Shown piece after piece: positions 44,152 through 55,685 of a stretch of 64,000 nucleotides of DNA. Each line of letters starts with the position of its first letter. Within the stretch, counting starts at the first letter, position 1. Both the position numbers and the translations under genes were made by a program. The DNA is from Glebionis coronaria (Eukaryota > Streptophyta > Magnoliopsida > Asterales > Asteraceae): the NCBI GenBank assembly GCA_025667525.1, contig CM046877.1:617844580-617908579 (forward strand), in the 5' to 3' direction. Under the pieces are notes generated by a model that was given only the letters and a program-made list of their open reading frames with translations, made no database searches and was not told where the DNA came from.

Positions 44152-44514
44152 GACGACCTGGGCCTACTGGCGACGGTGGTGGTGCTTGAAAATCTAGTGA
44201 ATTCGACATGGATTTGATCAAGTTGATGCACAAATGTTTGTTGAATATGGTTTTTAGATCAAAACAATGTGTAATTTAATAATAGTTTTATTAAAAAAGA
44301 TGAAAACATGATGATTAATCTGTATGGAATAAATGGCACACTGTGTCCCATTTTTACACTTTTTTCTGTTTTACTTTTTTGAAGGTTTGTTGGTGGTATT
44401 AAAAATAAGGCGGGAATTAAGAACCGGGTTTTGTTGGTATGATGGTGTCACCTGTTTATGATGAAATAAGTACTTTTGATTAAGCATAAGCCAAATATGC
44501 ATACCAAACACCCC

Positions 44515-44739
44515 CTAATTTATAATGTCGTAGTGTTCATGTAATCGAGTGACCATGCTATGAAAAGATTGTTTCAAATACTCAACAGATTTATCGCAAT
44601 TCTTAAAGTACAAAAGGGGACACTCGTATGGATTCAAGGTTTCAGTTAGCATGTAAACGCAGGCTTGACTTTGAAATACATGCTGATTGAGAAATCTGAA
44701 TGAAGTTTGTACGCTAAATGCAAAAGAAAAGTATTGCAT
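44515..44739 (-). pseudogene. Conserved block W, copy 2 (unrecognised)
   Basis: The longest open version of block W (74 codons), reading FRFLNQHVFQSQACVYMLTE, PYECPLLYFKNCDKSVEYL. A competing frame reads CGSCNT-type sequence in copies 2 and 3. It could be an exon of a lost gene lying between Y and the ankyrin remnant. No family recognised. Confidence 0.3.
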
Positions 44740-47439
44740 GAACCACGAATTTTCCTGAATGCTACTTAGTATTGAGTTAGTGTCTAGTTCTGTTCACTAC
44801 GCTCGAGTCTCAACTCTTAACAGCAATCCTTCTTCTACACTGCAAAATAATAATCATTGCAGGATGTCAGAAACCTTATCGAATAATATAACTAAATGGT
44901 TATTTTAACTATAGATAGTGAAACATTATGGAGTTAGAATTGATTTGCTTACATTTGAGGTTTTTCCTTCTCATAATAATGAGGTGCTATTTCCACAAGT
45001 CACTCGGGTTCAAGTTAATATCACACCTTAATATCACAAAACCGTCCATGTCCACAGTTAGAGGTGGCAAGATAGGCGAATCTAAAGGTCCGGTAATGGG
45101 TCAAAAATCAATGGTCAATAATAGAGGTTGAAAGGACCCGTTTGACCCGTTCCCTTTTAACATATCCAAAATGACCCATTAACTTGTAAATGGGTCGTAA
45201 TTGCCGCCTCCACATGTGAGATGCAAGAAAAGTCAGATTATTCATATACAATGGTGGCTATAATGGAGTATCTTACATATTAATCGAGTATGTGTACAAC
45301 CTAAGATTATGGCCTTGTTTATTATGTCTCGAGCACTCTCCATACTCCTCACATGTGTTAACATTTTAGTAACGCCGGGTATTACACTTTTAGATCAGTA
45401 GCACGCTGACTTGATAACTTAATAGACTTGATAACTTGGTGTAAAAAATGGAGCTGGGAAGTCTCATTGACTTCCCATTAAGGACTATGAGTAAATACAA
45501 TTAAGCCCAATCAAATTGAAGTTTCTTCATAACATCCTTTCAAGCATCGCTAGCATTAGTGGTTGTTTTGAACAATCGGTTTTTAGGATATCCCCATTCA
45601 TAGAACTACAATGGTCTAGTTCTTTTGAAGAAGATATGCAGGCCTTTTTAAAGGCAGGATACCAAGTATCATATTTACATTGAGCGTGAGAGCCAAATGA
45701 ATTGGAATTTTTTTCATTTGCAGTGTACCAAATTATTCTCTTATTGAAGTGTTTCAGGATCAAAACAGTAAGTAGTATTTGATTTAGGGTAGTTTTGAAT
45801 TAATAGAGCTGTTTTTCGTATCCGTGATTATGGATTTAGCATGAATGGTTTACAATCAGATGATGCTAGTTTATTGTTGATGTGATAGTTTTATATGCAA
45901 TATTTCTATTGATCTACGTATATTATAACCTTAGTTGGGCAATCAAGCACTGGTTTATGATCTAACTATTCAACTCATATGTCATTTCATAAAATTATAT
46001 GTGATCTGTATTCTAATTCATATGTGATTTCATGAAATAATATGTGATTTCATAAAGTCACATACGATTTGTAATATGAATCATATATGATTTTTCCTGA
46101 CGTTACTTAGAAAAAAGCTGAAAAGTCATATAAGTATACGTGCTTCTTTATAAAAGATGGCATGTTTCGTTTTGCGTAACAATTAACTCGTTGTTAGATA
46201 CTTAATTTTTTAAAAGGATGAAAGTGTGTTTTCTTATCCTAAAAAAACATTAGTTTAAATCATCAAAACCCCCTTAAAATCCATCCAAACCCGCACGCTC
46301 AAAAAACGATATCTTTCATATTTTTTTTTCTCGAAATAGATCGTACGGGTAGCTCACCTCGGTCAAGATGATGTTCATTTCTTTAAGCATGTTCGAATGA
46401 GTGAAAATATAAACTTGTCGTGAATTATATTCCTACATGAAGTCAATTGTGCTTATTTGTGTGTAGATGCCAACTCTTTTTCTCTTATTTCATTTTGTTA
46501 CCAAGAAAGTTTGATACTAGAAAGGGTATAAACTCTTCCAAGATCTCCCTTAACATCTTCACTCATAGAAAGCATATTGATATTACACGAGTGAAAGATC
46601 CTTTGTATTCAAATATGCATTTGCTCGCAATTCATCATATGTTTCTCTTCATATTGTTCGGTTTCAAATGGGAACAAAATGTCGTTATCCAACATCGAGT
46701 TTTTGTTTAGAGTTCTTTCTCTCGATCATTAAACATAGGATTAAGTAGTTTTCTTGTTTATTTGAGTACATGAGATCACTTGTCAAATTTTATTGTTATT
46801 TGTTTAAAAAATCTCGTCTTTTTTGTTGTATTTTTTTTCAACTTTGTCAAAGTTTATTATTATATTTTTTTCAAAAAACTAAAAAAACTAGTGAGGCTAA
46901 TAAATTAGAAACCATTTCCATATTTCAGTCCAAGATATACGAATTAGACATTTGATTAACGTTGTCACTCGACCCAAACCCTACAAAAACTACCGACCAA
47001 ACGCTCCCTAAAACCATAAAGATGAGTATTATCAATGACAAGAAACACACTACTCATAAATTTTTCAACAACCAAAGTTGAGTAAATTGACAACTACCTA
47101 CTCATAAATGTTTCAACAACCGAATCAGAAAAAGATATGTAGTGTATTTGTTTTTCCTTATTAAAAATGAGATGCTTGTCTAGACTTCTATTTATCTGGG
47201 CATCACATTTCTTCCTTCCTAAAAAAGACACACAAACACAAATGGTCACCATCCGTCCTCCACCAGATCCAGATTGAGAATCCATCACGGACTTTTCATC
47301 AGTTGTAATAGGTGTTTTCGGAAGTAATATCGTCACTTGGTATATTTTTTTTATTTTCGTATTCCCTTGTTTTCGTTTTTTTTACTGTATTGTTTTGTCA
47401 TTACTTGTATGTAACCTTCTAATACTAATTTTTTTGCAG
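44740..47439. other. End of block 2 and spacer, no supported gene
   Basis: To about 45430 this is block-2 flank. Beyond it, a minus-strand open stretch at 45527-45763 (HFNKRIIWYTANEKNSN, CKYDTWYPAFKKACIS) might be a gene fragment but matches nothing I know. The rest is AT-rich and shows no gene. Confidence 0.35.
45970..46093 (+). repeat. Degenerate ATATGTGATTTCAT tandem motif
   Basis: The word (C/A)ATATGTGATTTCAT(A/G)AA recurs four to five times in about 125 bp with drift. Similar ATCATATATGATTTTC words form the loop of the foldback at 55517-55685. Confidence 0.6.
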
Positions 47440-48389
47440 GATCTTGTTGGTAAACAGGATAATGAGGGCGAAAGGGCTCACTCTTACCATCTTTCTTGCA
47501 TCACCAACAATTGTTGGTCTTTTTCTCCCTCTCTGTGTTTTGATTATCTATGGACGAGTCAAGAGGGTAAGTGATTTACTGTGTTTTGTTACTGTTAGTT
47601 GTGTAGTGTATGTGAAAGAAAAGTGAAAATAGATATTTGTCTGATTGAAAAAATAATTTCCTAAAGAGAAGCAGTAAGATTGAGTTGAGGCTTATTTTTC
47701 AGTGTTTTGTGTTAGCTTATCTTTACTACTACGAATACCAATTTTTTAGTGTTTTGGTTAAATGTGTTATTTCTCAGTTTTATTTCTTAATTCTTTTATC
47801 TTTACTACTACGAATACCAATTTAAAGTGTTTTGTGTTAGCTTATCTTGTTTACATTTCTTGTTTCTAGTCACCCCATGAAGGAAGATCCGCAAAGAGAA
47901 GCAGTAAGATTGAGTTGAGGCTTAAAGAGTTACAAAACATGGTATAGTTTACTTTTACGTATGAATATATACTTATTGGTAACGGCCATGTAATAAAACT
48001 TATAGTTGGAACATGATGTATGAGCTTTAAGTAGAAATTGCTTTCCGTATGCAGGCTCATCCTAACTCCAAAGGAATATTGGCTTGGATTGCTATTGTAC
48101 ACATTGGATCAGTTGTACAAAGCCATAGAGAGTCCAACAAAAGCAACTCATGAATGGGAGAGGTGATACGGTTTTATTTTATGTCAAATTATTACTATTT
48201 TTTATTTTCTTCGTATTTGTCCTAATAAAAAGGCTTTAAACATGAACGTATTTAGCCCAACACCCTCGGGTAATCGAGTCAACCTAAATAAGTTTGCTAA
48301 TCCTAATTGTTATCTTTTTTGTTTATAGCGTCCGAGACAAGATTACCAATTTGGGAAAGAAGTTGGGCGATGAGCCAGATGTGATGTGA
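47440..48389 (+). pseudogene. Gene X copy 3, 3' part only, with a different upstream exon
   Basis: Shares exons D, E and F with copy 1: D from about 47873 (ending IELRLKELQNM), E 48055-48162 or so (one frame KEYWLGLLLYTLDQLYKAIE) and F ending at TGA 48387-48389 (VRDKITNLGKKLGDEPDVM). Frame E to F joins smoothly as HEWE/S-VRDKI, and F is conserved with copy 1, so this frame is probably the coding one. D to E does not join in that frame. Upstream, 47440-47565 (after TTTTTTGCAG) encodes a membrane helix, LTIFLASPTIVGLFLPLCVL, absent from copies 1 and 2. Exons A-C are missing. Confidence 0.4.
47660..47925 (+). repeat. Partial exon D duplication in X copy 3
   Basis: AGAGAAGCAGTAAGATTGAG continues as TTGAGGCTTA at both 47666 and 47893, and CTACTACGAATACCAATTT occurs at 47724 and 47803. 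About 230 bp including part of exon D and its upstream intron has been duplicated locally. The upstream copy is truncated. Confidence 0.75.
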
Positions 48390-49132
48390 TACTTTCTCGA
48401 TTAAAAGCAAATTGTGCATGCCAACATCCAGTCAATCTCTAATTTTCCGGCCTTTTTTAGACTTGTGGGCTTTTATATATTGATTATTAATGATAAACTT
48501 ATATAAGCCCACGAGTCTCAAATAAGCTAGAAAATTAGGGTTGATGATATATAAGCCGAAATCAAATAAGTTTACAAGCACACATATAAGCTTAAACAAA
48601 CATACCCTTGTCTTTAGTGGCTTTACATGGTTAGTCATTGCGTTCGACTTGTTACATTATTAGCCTTAATATATACATAAAATTTGATTCTAATGTAATG
48701 TTTTGTTTTGTTTACATGATGTAATGTTATATTTTAATGTGTAGCTTTATTCAATAAATAGGAACAAAAACTGCAGTATCCAAATATTGCCTTATTCTTG
48801 AGTGATGAAGATGGTACTTCAGTTCTGAGTTAATCAGTTAATTGTTATATATCAGAGTAAATTGCTATAATTGTCCTTACAGTCTTTCGAGAAATAACAG
48901 TTTTAACTTCACTAATTAACTAATTTCTTTTTCAAAGTTTACAATATTAATTTTAGACAAGTAGCGATAAACCTGCTTCATGTATGAAAGGAATAGACGA
49001 TTAGATTCAAACCAAAATTGTTCATTCATCGCAAGGCAACTCATGCAACCACAACATATGACAGAAGAGATCGAGCACTCAAAGTTTCCCTCAAACCAAA
49101 AGAAGAAATTTTTACGCTGAAATAATCTTTGC

Positions 49133-50959
49133 TCAAGTAGAAAAACACGAGAAGAGATTATAAATCAGTGCTAAAATTAAAACCAACACGATCTGGTTAC
49201 CAAGTGAAATGGTTTTGTCCTTTTGGCCTTTTGATATTGGAAGATTGGGGCTATAAAGAAAAGCCATTGATATGCAATCTTCTAATTCACCTTTGAAAAT
49301 TGGCCTTCCTATAACATGCTTGTATTTTCCTTCAGTCCATGCCCGCAATTATGACACCCGCCATAACTTTGTTAAGCTATACGCCTATACTAAACCAGTA
49401 GTTTGTACGAAAGATTGATGATTTCACAGAAATTGCAAAAAGAAAGCTAAATAAAAAGTCTAGCAAGCTCATGTCAAAACGAACAATCTTAGACGACGTC
49501 TAATAAAGATGAGTCTAGTTATGTCATGATGTGTCGACCCGACACTCTTTTGGTTAGAAAGAAAAAAGGTAACTGCCACGGCCCCTGGTCTTACGACCTG
49601 AGATGTAAATCACGTAATACCATCATTAAGGGAGACGATGACGCAATTTTATCCCATACATAACCTATTCTTTATAAAGACAACATTTGTCCTTTTTACC
49701 AATTTGACTTATTCTTACATTGTTAACTTATTTTTAACAGTAAAGGCATTGTGAATTTACCTGCAGCCGATCACCAATAGTAACAACCAAAGCATGCTTA
49801 TCCGGTGAAAACGACACCCAACCTTTCTTAGAATAAACATGAAACTCTAAAGATCCATCACACACATGAAAACATAGCGCATGTTTGTGTTCCGAACCTC
49901 TAATCAGCATTCGTATCACATCATAACTAAGCGAATCCATATACTCACCATCATTTGACAGATTGTCGGTATTCTTACAATGCTTGTAGAGGTAACATAT
50001 AGATCCCGCAATTTCTTTATCTCCAATACTATCATCATGGAATCTTGGTTTTGAAGTAAATTGGCCGAGAAACAATTTGAGTAGACTTTCTGATATGTTT
50101 TCGATCTTGGACATTACGTCTTCCATTTTTTCACTACAAATTATAAAAGTTTCAGATTTTATCGAGATTTAATCAGATTCTAAAAATTTTATCATAGGCA
50201 GCAAACGAGTCGAGTATCTTAAAATCTAGAGCTTTTATTGTGAATTATGAGGGTGTTTGGGATTTGCTTATTTAATTTGCTTATATGCTTAAGGGTAGTA
50301 TAAAAGTTTATTTAGAGGTAAAAAATCAAATTTGCACATAAATAAGCAATCAAAAATCATTCTAGTGATGTAATTCACTAAATTTAATCGAATTTGTTAT
50401 GCTGACGATCTAATCACGCCATAACAAATTCGAATAAAATGAACCTAATAAATTACCTAAAATCCGTAGAATTCGGCCAAACACCTTTCATTTCTGATCT
50501 CAACGACTCATCTCGACACCAAACAAATTCTTCACTCACATCCTTATCATCCCCACAAACCTCCACAAAACCATATAACCGTTCATTCGTCCTCAAAATG
50601 ACCCGTTTTTTCTCATCCTCCAATCCGAACACTCCTTTACCACATTCCTTAACATCCCACAAAAGTTTACTAGATATCCCATGGTTAACAAGCTCAAAAC
50701 AACCCTTTTGTGCAATCACTTCAATAGCTTCTTCAAGTTTAAAATCGTCCGAGAAGTTAAGTTTCTTTAAGTCAAGTTTTGGGAGGCTTTGGATGTTTGG
50801 ATTTTGTCGAGGAAACACTCGATCAGGTAGCACGAGATCAGGGACAATTAGAGTTTGGTGAAGGAAGTCAGTGAGAATATCATCGTTAGCAACAGTGCAG
50901 CGACGACCTGGGCCTACTGGCGAGGGTGGTGGTGCTCGAAAATCTAGTGAATTCGACAT
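49133..50959 (-). pseudogene. 2-oxoglutarate/Fe(II) dioxygenase-like gene Y, copy 3 (all exons open, acceptor lost)
   Basis: Exon 1 is 50457-50959 from ATG 50959 (MSNSLDFRAPPPSPVGPGRR; GCFELVNHGISSKLL). Exon 2 is 49761-50133 (SEKMEDVMSKIENISES, LCFHVCDGSLEFHVYSKKGW). Exon 3 is 49133-49342 (AWTEGKYKHVIGRPIFKGEL, SMAFLYSPNLP, then a hydrophobic tail NQIVLVLILALIYNLFS). All three are open and would give about 360 residues, close to family length. The base before exon 3 reads GCGG (49343-49345) where copy 2 has the acceptor GCAG, so normal splicing to exon 3 should fail. The metal site is unusual (H-V-C-D) and the C-terminal hydrophobic stretch is not typical of the family. I rank it a near-intact gene, perhaps misspliced. 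Confidence 0.8.
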
Positions 50960-51289
50960 AGATTTGATCAAGTTGATGCAAAAATGTTTGTTGAATATGG
51001 TTTTTAGATCAAAGCAATGTGAAATCTAATAATTCTTTTATTAAAAAAGATGAAAACATGATGATTAAGCTGTATGGAATTAATGGCACATTGTGTCCCA
51101 TTTCTACACTTTTAGCTGTTTTGCATTTTTGAAGGCCTGTTGGTGGTATTTAAAAATAAGGCGGGAATTAAGAACTGGGTTTTGTTGGTATGATGGTGTC
51201 ACCTCTTTATGATGAAATAAGTACTTTTGATTAAGCATAAGCCAAATATGCATTACCAAACACCCCCTAATTTTTAATGTCGTAGTGTC

Positions 51290-51500
51290 CATGTAATCAA
51301 GTGACCATGCATATCAAAAGGTTGTTTCATATACTCAAATCATTTGCCGCAGTTCTTAATGTACAAATCAGCATGTAAACATAGGCTTCGCTTAGAAATG
51401 CACGCCGATTGAAAAATCTGAAGTTTGTATCCTAAATTCAAAATAGAAGTATTGCATGAACCGCAAATTTTCATAAATGCTCGGTTAGTGTTTGGTTCGG
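51290..51500 (-). pseudogene. Conserved block W, copy 3 (unrecognised)
   Basis: Minus strand reads AFMKICGSCNTSILNLGYKL, then CLHADLYIKNCGK, with a stop and FEYMKQPFDMH. It has the same position and order as copies 1 and 2, with a deletion of about 25 bp in the middle. Confidence 0.3.
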
Positions 51501-52649
51501 TTCACTACTCTCGAGTCTTGACTCTTAACAACAATCCTTCTATAGATAGCGTCAAATCGAGATGGGTATATACCAGGTAATACGTGGAAACATTATGCAG
51601 TCACTCGATTTTTTTGTCTCATAATAATGAGGTGCTATCTCCTCAAGCCACTCGGGTTCTACTTCACTGACCTGCTATATCACACAACCATCTACCCTCA
51701 CAGTTAGAGGTGGCATTATTGTGGCACTGGCAAGATAGGGGAATCTGAGGATCAGGAAATGGGTCAAAAGTATAAAATATAGGTTTAAAGGACCCATTTG
51801 ACCCGTTCCGTTCATACATATCCAGAATGACCCATCAACTAGTAAACGGGTCACGATTAACTAGTAAACGGGTCACGTTAGGAAAGTATCCCTAAGAGTG
51901 CGTAAAAGCTTATTAATATACAATGGTGGTTATAATGTATCTTACATATTAATCGAGCTTGTGTACAACCTGAGAGTATGGCCTTCTTAACTGCATCATA
52001 TCACCATTGCTTGATGTTAAATCGATTTCAAATCTTTTCAACAGCTCCTACAACTACTTTACTATATCTCGAGCAAGCTCTATACTCCTCACCTGCATTT
52101 AAATTATACTAAAGTATGCTTGTAGATCAGTAGCACGCTGACTTGATAACCTAAAATAGACTTTAAGTTAAGTAGACGGTACCTAAATATTTCTGTAACT
52201 TACAATATTTGTCACATTTTAGAGAAAAATAAGATATATAAGACCGATCCGTCGTCCCCCTTTCTTCTCTATTTTTGGTATCTAAACACTGTCACTTTTA
52301 ACTAGGGGTGTTATATACTGAGTCGGGTTGAATTTTTTAAAAAGCTGCACACAACTTGACCCGGTTAAGAATCGGGTTATCGGGTTCATTGGTTCAAGTA
52401 GGATTTTTGGGTCAGGTGATTCGGGTATAAAGTAATAATTCGTATCTTCTGTTTGGACCAGTTTGTTAAAACCATAGCAAATTACATCTCGTGTTTGTTT
52501 TGCTTAGATTCTTACAACAAGATCTCCATTTTTTACACTTAAATTCTATGATGTACAAAGATTATTATAAACCTCAGAAGTTTTACGACAAGATCTTCAT
52601 TTCTTACATGTCACATATCAGACCATACAACTACCGATAAAGTAAAACC

Positions 52650-52910
52650 AACGTCTTCATTTATCAACACAAGCTCTACATCTACGTACGTATACATACA
52701 TATACTACCGTAAACATCATCACTCGAAACCGGTAGCGGACATAGACATCAGTTAATTATAGGGCATGCATTCTCAAACGAAAAATCCCATATTTCTCTT
52801 TTCCGAAAGGCCTCTCTATATATTATTGGTCTCGCCTGACAAGGGACGGAAATATTATTCCTAAGGGATGAACTTTGTTTTTTGTTGATTTTGTTTCCGG
52901 TTTGTCAATG
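52650..52910 (-). pseudogene. Ankyrin remnant tail, block 3
   Basis: Only the KNKVHPLGIIFPSLVRRDQ part and its 3' flank are shared with 34441-34700. The ankyrin repeats have been replaced, near 52915, by unrelated sequence. Confidence 0.5.
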
Positions 52911-53825
52911 TTAGGACCCGACATGCGTTGTGTTACGTCCTTCATCTTTATTTTCTTCTTCAGGGTTTGCTGCTGGTTGTTTAGCTGTGCATAACTGAAT
53001 CCAACAGAAGACATTATTGTATGATTTGCTGTGTTTGTGACTTGCAAAATCTATGTGTTGAGAACTTGGCATTTATACGAAGAAATATCTAAAGTGCCAA
53101 TGGTTTATGGTTATCGCAATCCATGGGCTGATTGCTAAATATATACTACTACTATAATTAAAAGAAGGGCCCTTAAAAGGATTGTCCATCTAATTTTGTA
53201 TATATTGTTATAGAAAAATCAATAGTATAATCTAAACCATTGTCCTTAGGGCATTGGTTCAACCTACTTTAATTTTGACACACCTAGAAAACTAGATCAC
53301 TTTAACACTAAGTTATGATCAAATGTAAAAAACTTAAAATATAAAAGATGAGAAACAATTATAATCGCACATTTGATATGAATCGACTTTAGTTAGATGT
53401 GTCTATATCTATTTAGATGCATCGACATTAGTTACGTGGTAATCATTGCACATGTTAGGTGGCGGTTAAGTGATGTGCTAAAAAATGATGTGTTATTAAG
53501 GTGAAGGTAACCGGCTTTGGTGACTTTACACCGGGCATAAGGTAATATGACATGTCATATGATTTAATGGTTGTTGAGGTTAATGTAGAACTGCAACTAT
53601 ATTCCATTGTATTTAACAGCTTTTTGGGAATATGTTTTTTACCAAGGTAAAGTTCCCCTTTACCAAAAAAAGAATGGATAACTTTAGTACGACAAAATCG
53701 GCAGAATGAAAGAGTTGATATATAATTGACGGTAACTAATAGAGTGTTTATATAAGGAAACCCGAATTGAAGGGTATAGGTTTGCGCATACGCACAACTA
53801 ACGTGAAACAAAGCATATCACCCAA

Positions 53826-53955
53826 TTTGGTAAAAAGATGTTATCAAAAGTTCATTCACCCAACGGTTAGCAAGGCTTATTTTCAAGTAGTCACGTCAAC
53901 TTACTGAAAATAAATGGATATACCCAGTTTGAGCATGTGTAGTGGCGTGCTCAAA
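53826..53955 (+). repeat. SINE-like repeat, unit 1
   Basis: About 125 bp (TGGTAAAAAGATGTTATC ... GTAGTGGCGTGCTCAAAT) closely related to 54052-54175 and more distantly to 54670-54835. Shared words: CAACGGTTAGCAA, GTCAACTTACT, GGTGTGCTCAAAT. Confidence 0.6.
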
Positions 53956-54051
53956 TCGTGTGTATTAGCCCCTGGTAGTCGAAACTACGATTATAAAAGA
54001 ATAATAGTATGCGTTCGCAAACCCTGTGAAACAAAACAACTCTCAAAGATA

Positions 54052-54175
54052 AAAATTTGGTAAAAGATATCTTATTTATCAACGGTTAGCAATACTTATC
54101 ATGAAATGGTCATGTCAACTTACTAAAAAGGAAGAGATTTACCAAGTTTGATCATGTGTGGTGGTGTGCTCAAAT
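54052..54175 (+). repeat. SINE-like repeat, unit 2
   Basis: Second unit with TTATCAACGGTTAGCAATAC and GTGTGGTGGTGTGCTCAAAT. The pair could be a local duplication. Confidence 0.6.
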
Positions 54176-54669
54176 TATTATGCCTTTTATATCTAAATAT
54201 AACATCTGCATTTTGTTACATCATTATTTATTGAGTGAAGGATTTTCTCAGTAACACGTATTATTCCAAGAAAGTGTTTAAACACATAGGATGACTATGA
54301 AGGTGAGATCCCTCAGATCCATTACATAGGCAAACAAATGCGTTTATTATCCTTCAAACTCAACCTATCATAAGAGAACACCCCAATTTTATGAAAACGC
54401 CTATACTATCGTTACTTCTTAACTCGACTACAAAGACGAATGTCAAATTGAGGTAAATCATAACAATGATACTCACATCGATGGTAGCAATCAAAATCTT
54501 CATTCTCGAGTAGAACTACATCATTTTCTCCCCAACATCCTCGATGCGTAAAAGACATATATATATATCAAGCAGTATCATCGTCAAGCTTCTCAATGTC
54601 ATCATCCGACTCTTCCAATTGTTCTCCTTAGAAGGACCATACATATTTCTTCTTTAACTACTCAAAGGT

Positions 54670-54835
54670 GACCTAATGGCAAAAGGATTTGTGGCTATCA
54701 CTCTAAATTAAGTGTGTGAGGTCTCAAGTTCTATGTGCAAACAACCTTAAGGTGGTCACGGCAACCTCCTGAAAAAAGAAGGTTTTACATGTTTAAGTCT
54801 GTGTGGCGGTGAGCTCAAACTCGTAGATAAGTCGG
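54670..54835 (+). repeat. SINE-like repeat, unit 3 (diverged)
   Basis: Contains CCTAATGGCAAAAGG followed about 40 bases on by GAGGTCTCAAGTTCTATG, which resemble pol III A and B boxes, then CACGGCAACCTCCTGAAAAA and GTGTGGCGGTGAGCTCAAA. This suggests that all three are decayed copies of one tRNA-derived SINE. Confidence 0.45.
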
Positions 54836-55002
54836 CTAATATGTCAAAAATCATGGTTAAAAAAAAAAACAGACATGTAAAGTGATGACATACTTACCAT
54901 CTTTCAATGGAGGATTATCACACTAGCTAATACTAGGTTCAATACTTGCCTCGTGTCTGGTCAATCCAATTTGTTTTTTTGTAGCACTTGAGCGGGCACC
55001 AT

Positions 55003-55195
55003 TTTTTTAGGAGTGGTGATTTGCACACTCTACTAACTTATTTGCACACTTAAATTGTGTGTATCTTGACATTTATACCCTTAAATAATTTAGTAATAGA
55101 TGCATATATTATATTAAAGGTATAATAGTCATCTCATGCATATTTTAGAGTGTGCCAATGATATTTTTGAGTGTGCAAATTATAACCCTTTTTTA
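55003..55195 (+). mobile_element. Short MITE, about 190 bp
   Basis: Imperfect terminal inverted repeats: TTAGGAGTGGTGATTTGCAC on the left, and on the right, read inward, AAAGGGTTATAATTTGCACA; both continue to CACTC. The AT-rich interior has no coding capacity. No clear target-site duplication was found, so the superfamily is open. Confidence 0.6.
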
Positions 55196-55516
55196 GAGAC
55201 AAGTTGTTAAACAAGCTCTTTAACCGGCTTGAACTGAATTTTGGAGACACGTTGATAAACTTTTTAGTGTGTCTTTGTAAAATTATAAGGTGCTAAAAAT
55301 AGATAGTAAAATATAATCAATGTTGCCATATTAACTTTTGTTAAAATAATATTACTAATTTTAGAGAAAACATTAATTAGTTAGTTAGTAAAACTGTTAT
55401 TTTGCAAAAAAAGAAAAAAAAGAAATCATTAATAATTATGTTCTCTTTTGTCGTGTGTTTTTTTAATCATGAAACAATTATTTTGCATTACGCAAAACAA
55501 AACATTATATCGTGAC

Positions 55517-55685
55517 GAGAATTAAATTATCATTCGATCGAGGGGCATATGTATATATACTTTTGACGAGTTTTTTTCTGAGAAAATCATATATACATTG
55601 ATACGAATCATATATGATTTTCTCAGAAAAAAAAGTTCGACGAAAGTATGTACATGTGCCTCAATAGAAAGATAATTTAATTCTC
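55517..55685. mobile_element. Palindromic foldback element, 169 bp
   Basis: The two halves are inverted repeats. The inner arms CTGAGAAAATCATATATA / TATATGATTTTCTCAG are perfect. The outer arms (GAGAATTAAATTATC / GATAATTTAATTCTC) match with drift between. The loop is about 15 bp. It would form a long hairpin RNA and resembles a small MITE. Confidence 0.75.

Larger units (their letters stand above)
40550..44209 (-). pseudogene. 2-oxoglutarate/Fe(II) dioxygenase-like gene Y, copy 2, split by an LTR element
   Basis: Exon 1 starts at ATG 44209, is interrupted after about 19 codons by the element at 42261-44151, and resumes at 42260 to 41811. Exon 2 is 41116-41487 and exon 3 is 40550-40759 (acceptor TTGCAG intact; AWTEGKYKHVIGRPIFKGEL, then SPNLP). 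Exon 2 has a one-base loss at its start (compared with copies 1 and 3) that shifts the frame. GCFELVNHWIS has Trp where the others have Gly. Exon 3 supplies the likely second metal His (KHVIGRP) and a Ser-containing 2OG-binding stretch. Removing the element would restore the exon-1 frame but not the exon-2 shift. Confidence 0.85.
37088..45430. repeat. Triplicated segment, block 2
   Basis: Second copy of the X-Y-W segment. Compared with block 1 it has an inverted MITE-containing stretch (37180-37445), the 560-bp loss in gene X, a kept exon 3 of gene Y and the gag-only LTR element at 42261-44151. Similarity to block 1 continues past W to about 45430 (GTAGCACGCTGACTTGATAA), but there is no ankyrin remnant. 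Confidence 0.85.
47600..53050. repeat. Triplicated segment, block 3
   Basis: Third copy. Homology to blocks 1 and 2 starts within the intron before X exon D and runs through gene Y, block W, the CACGCTGACTTGATAA flank (near 52133) and a scrap of the ankyrin tail (about 52845-52910). Order and orientation are the same as in block 1. Confidence 0.82.
53050..55002. other. Intergenic, repeats only
   Basis: AT-rich sequence without a convincing gene. Apart from the three related repeats listed separately (53826-54835) I see nothing, and 53100-53800 appears unique in the window. Confidence 0.4.

Noticed and set aside
46447..46710. 87-codon ORF in the spacer before block 3
   Set aside because: Random AT-rich composition (Phe/Ile/Leu-rich) with no motif or conserved copy.
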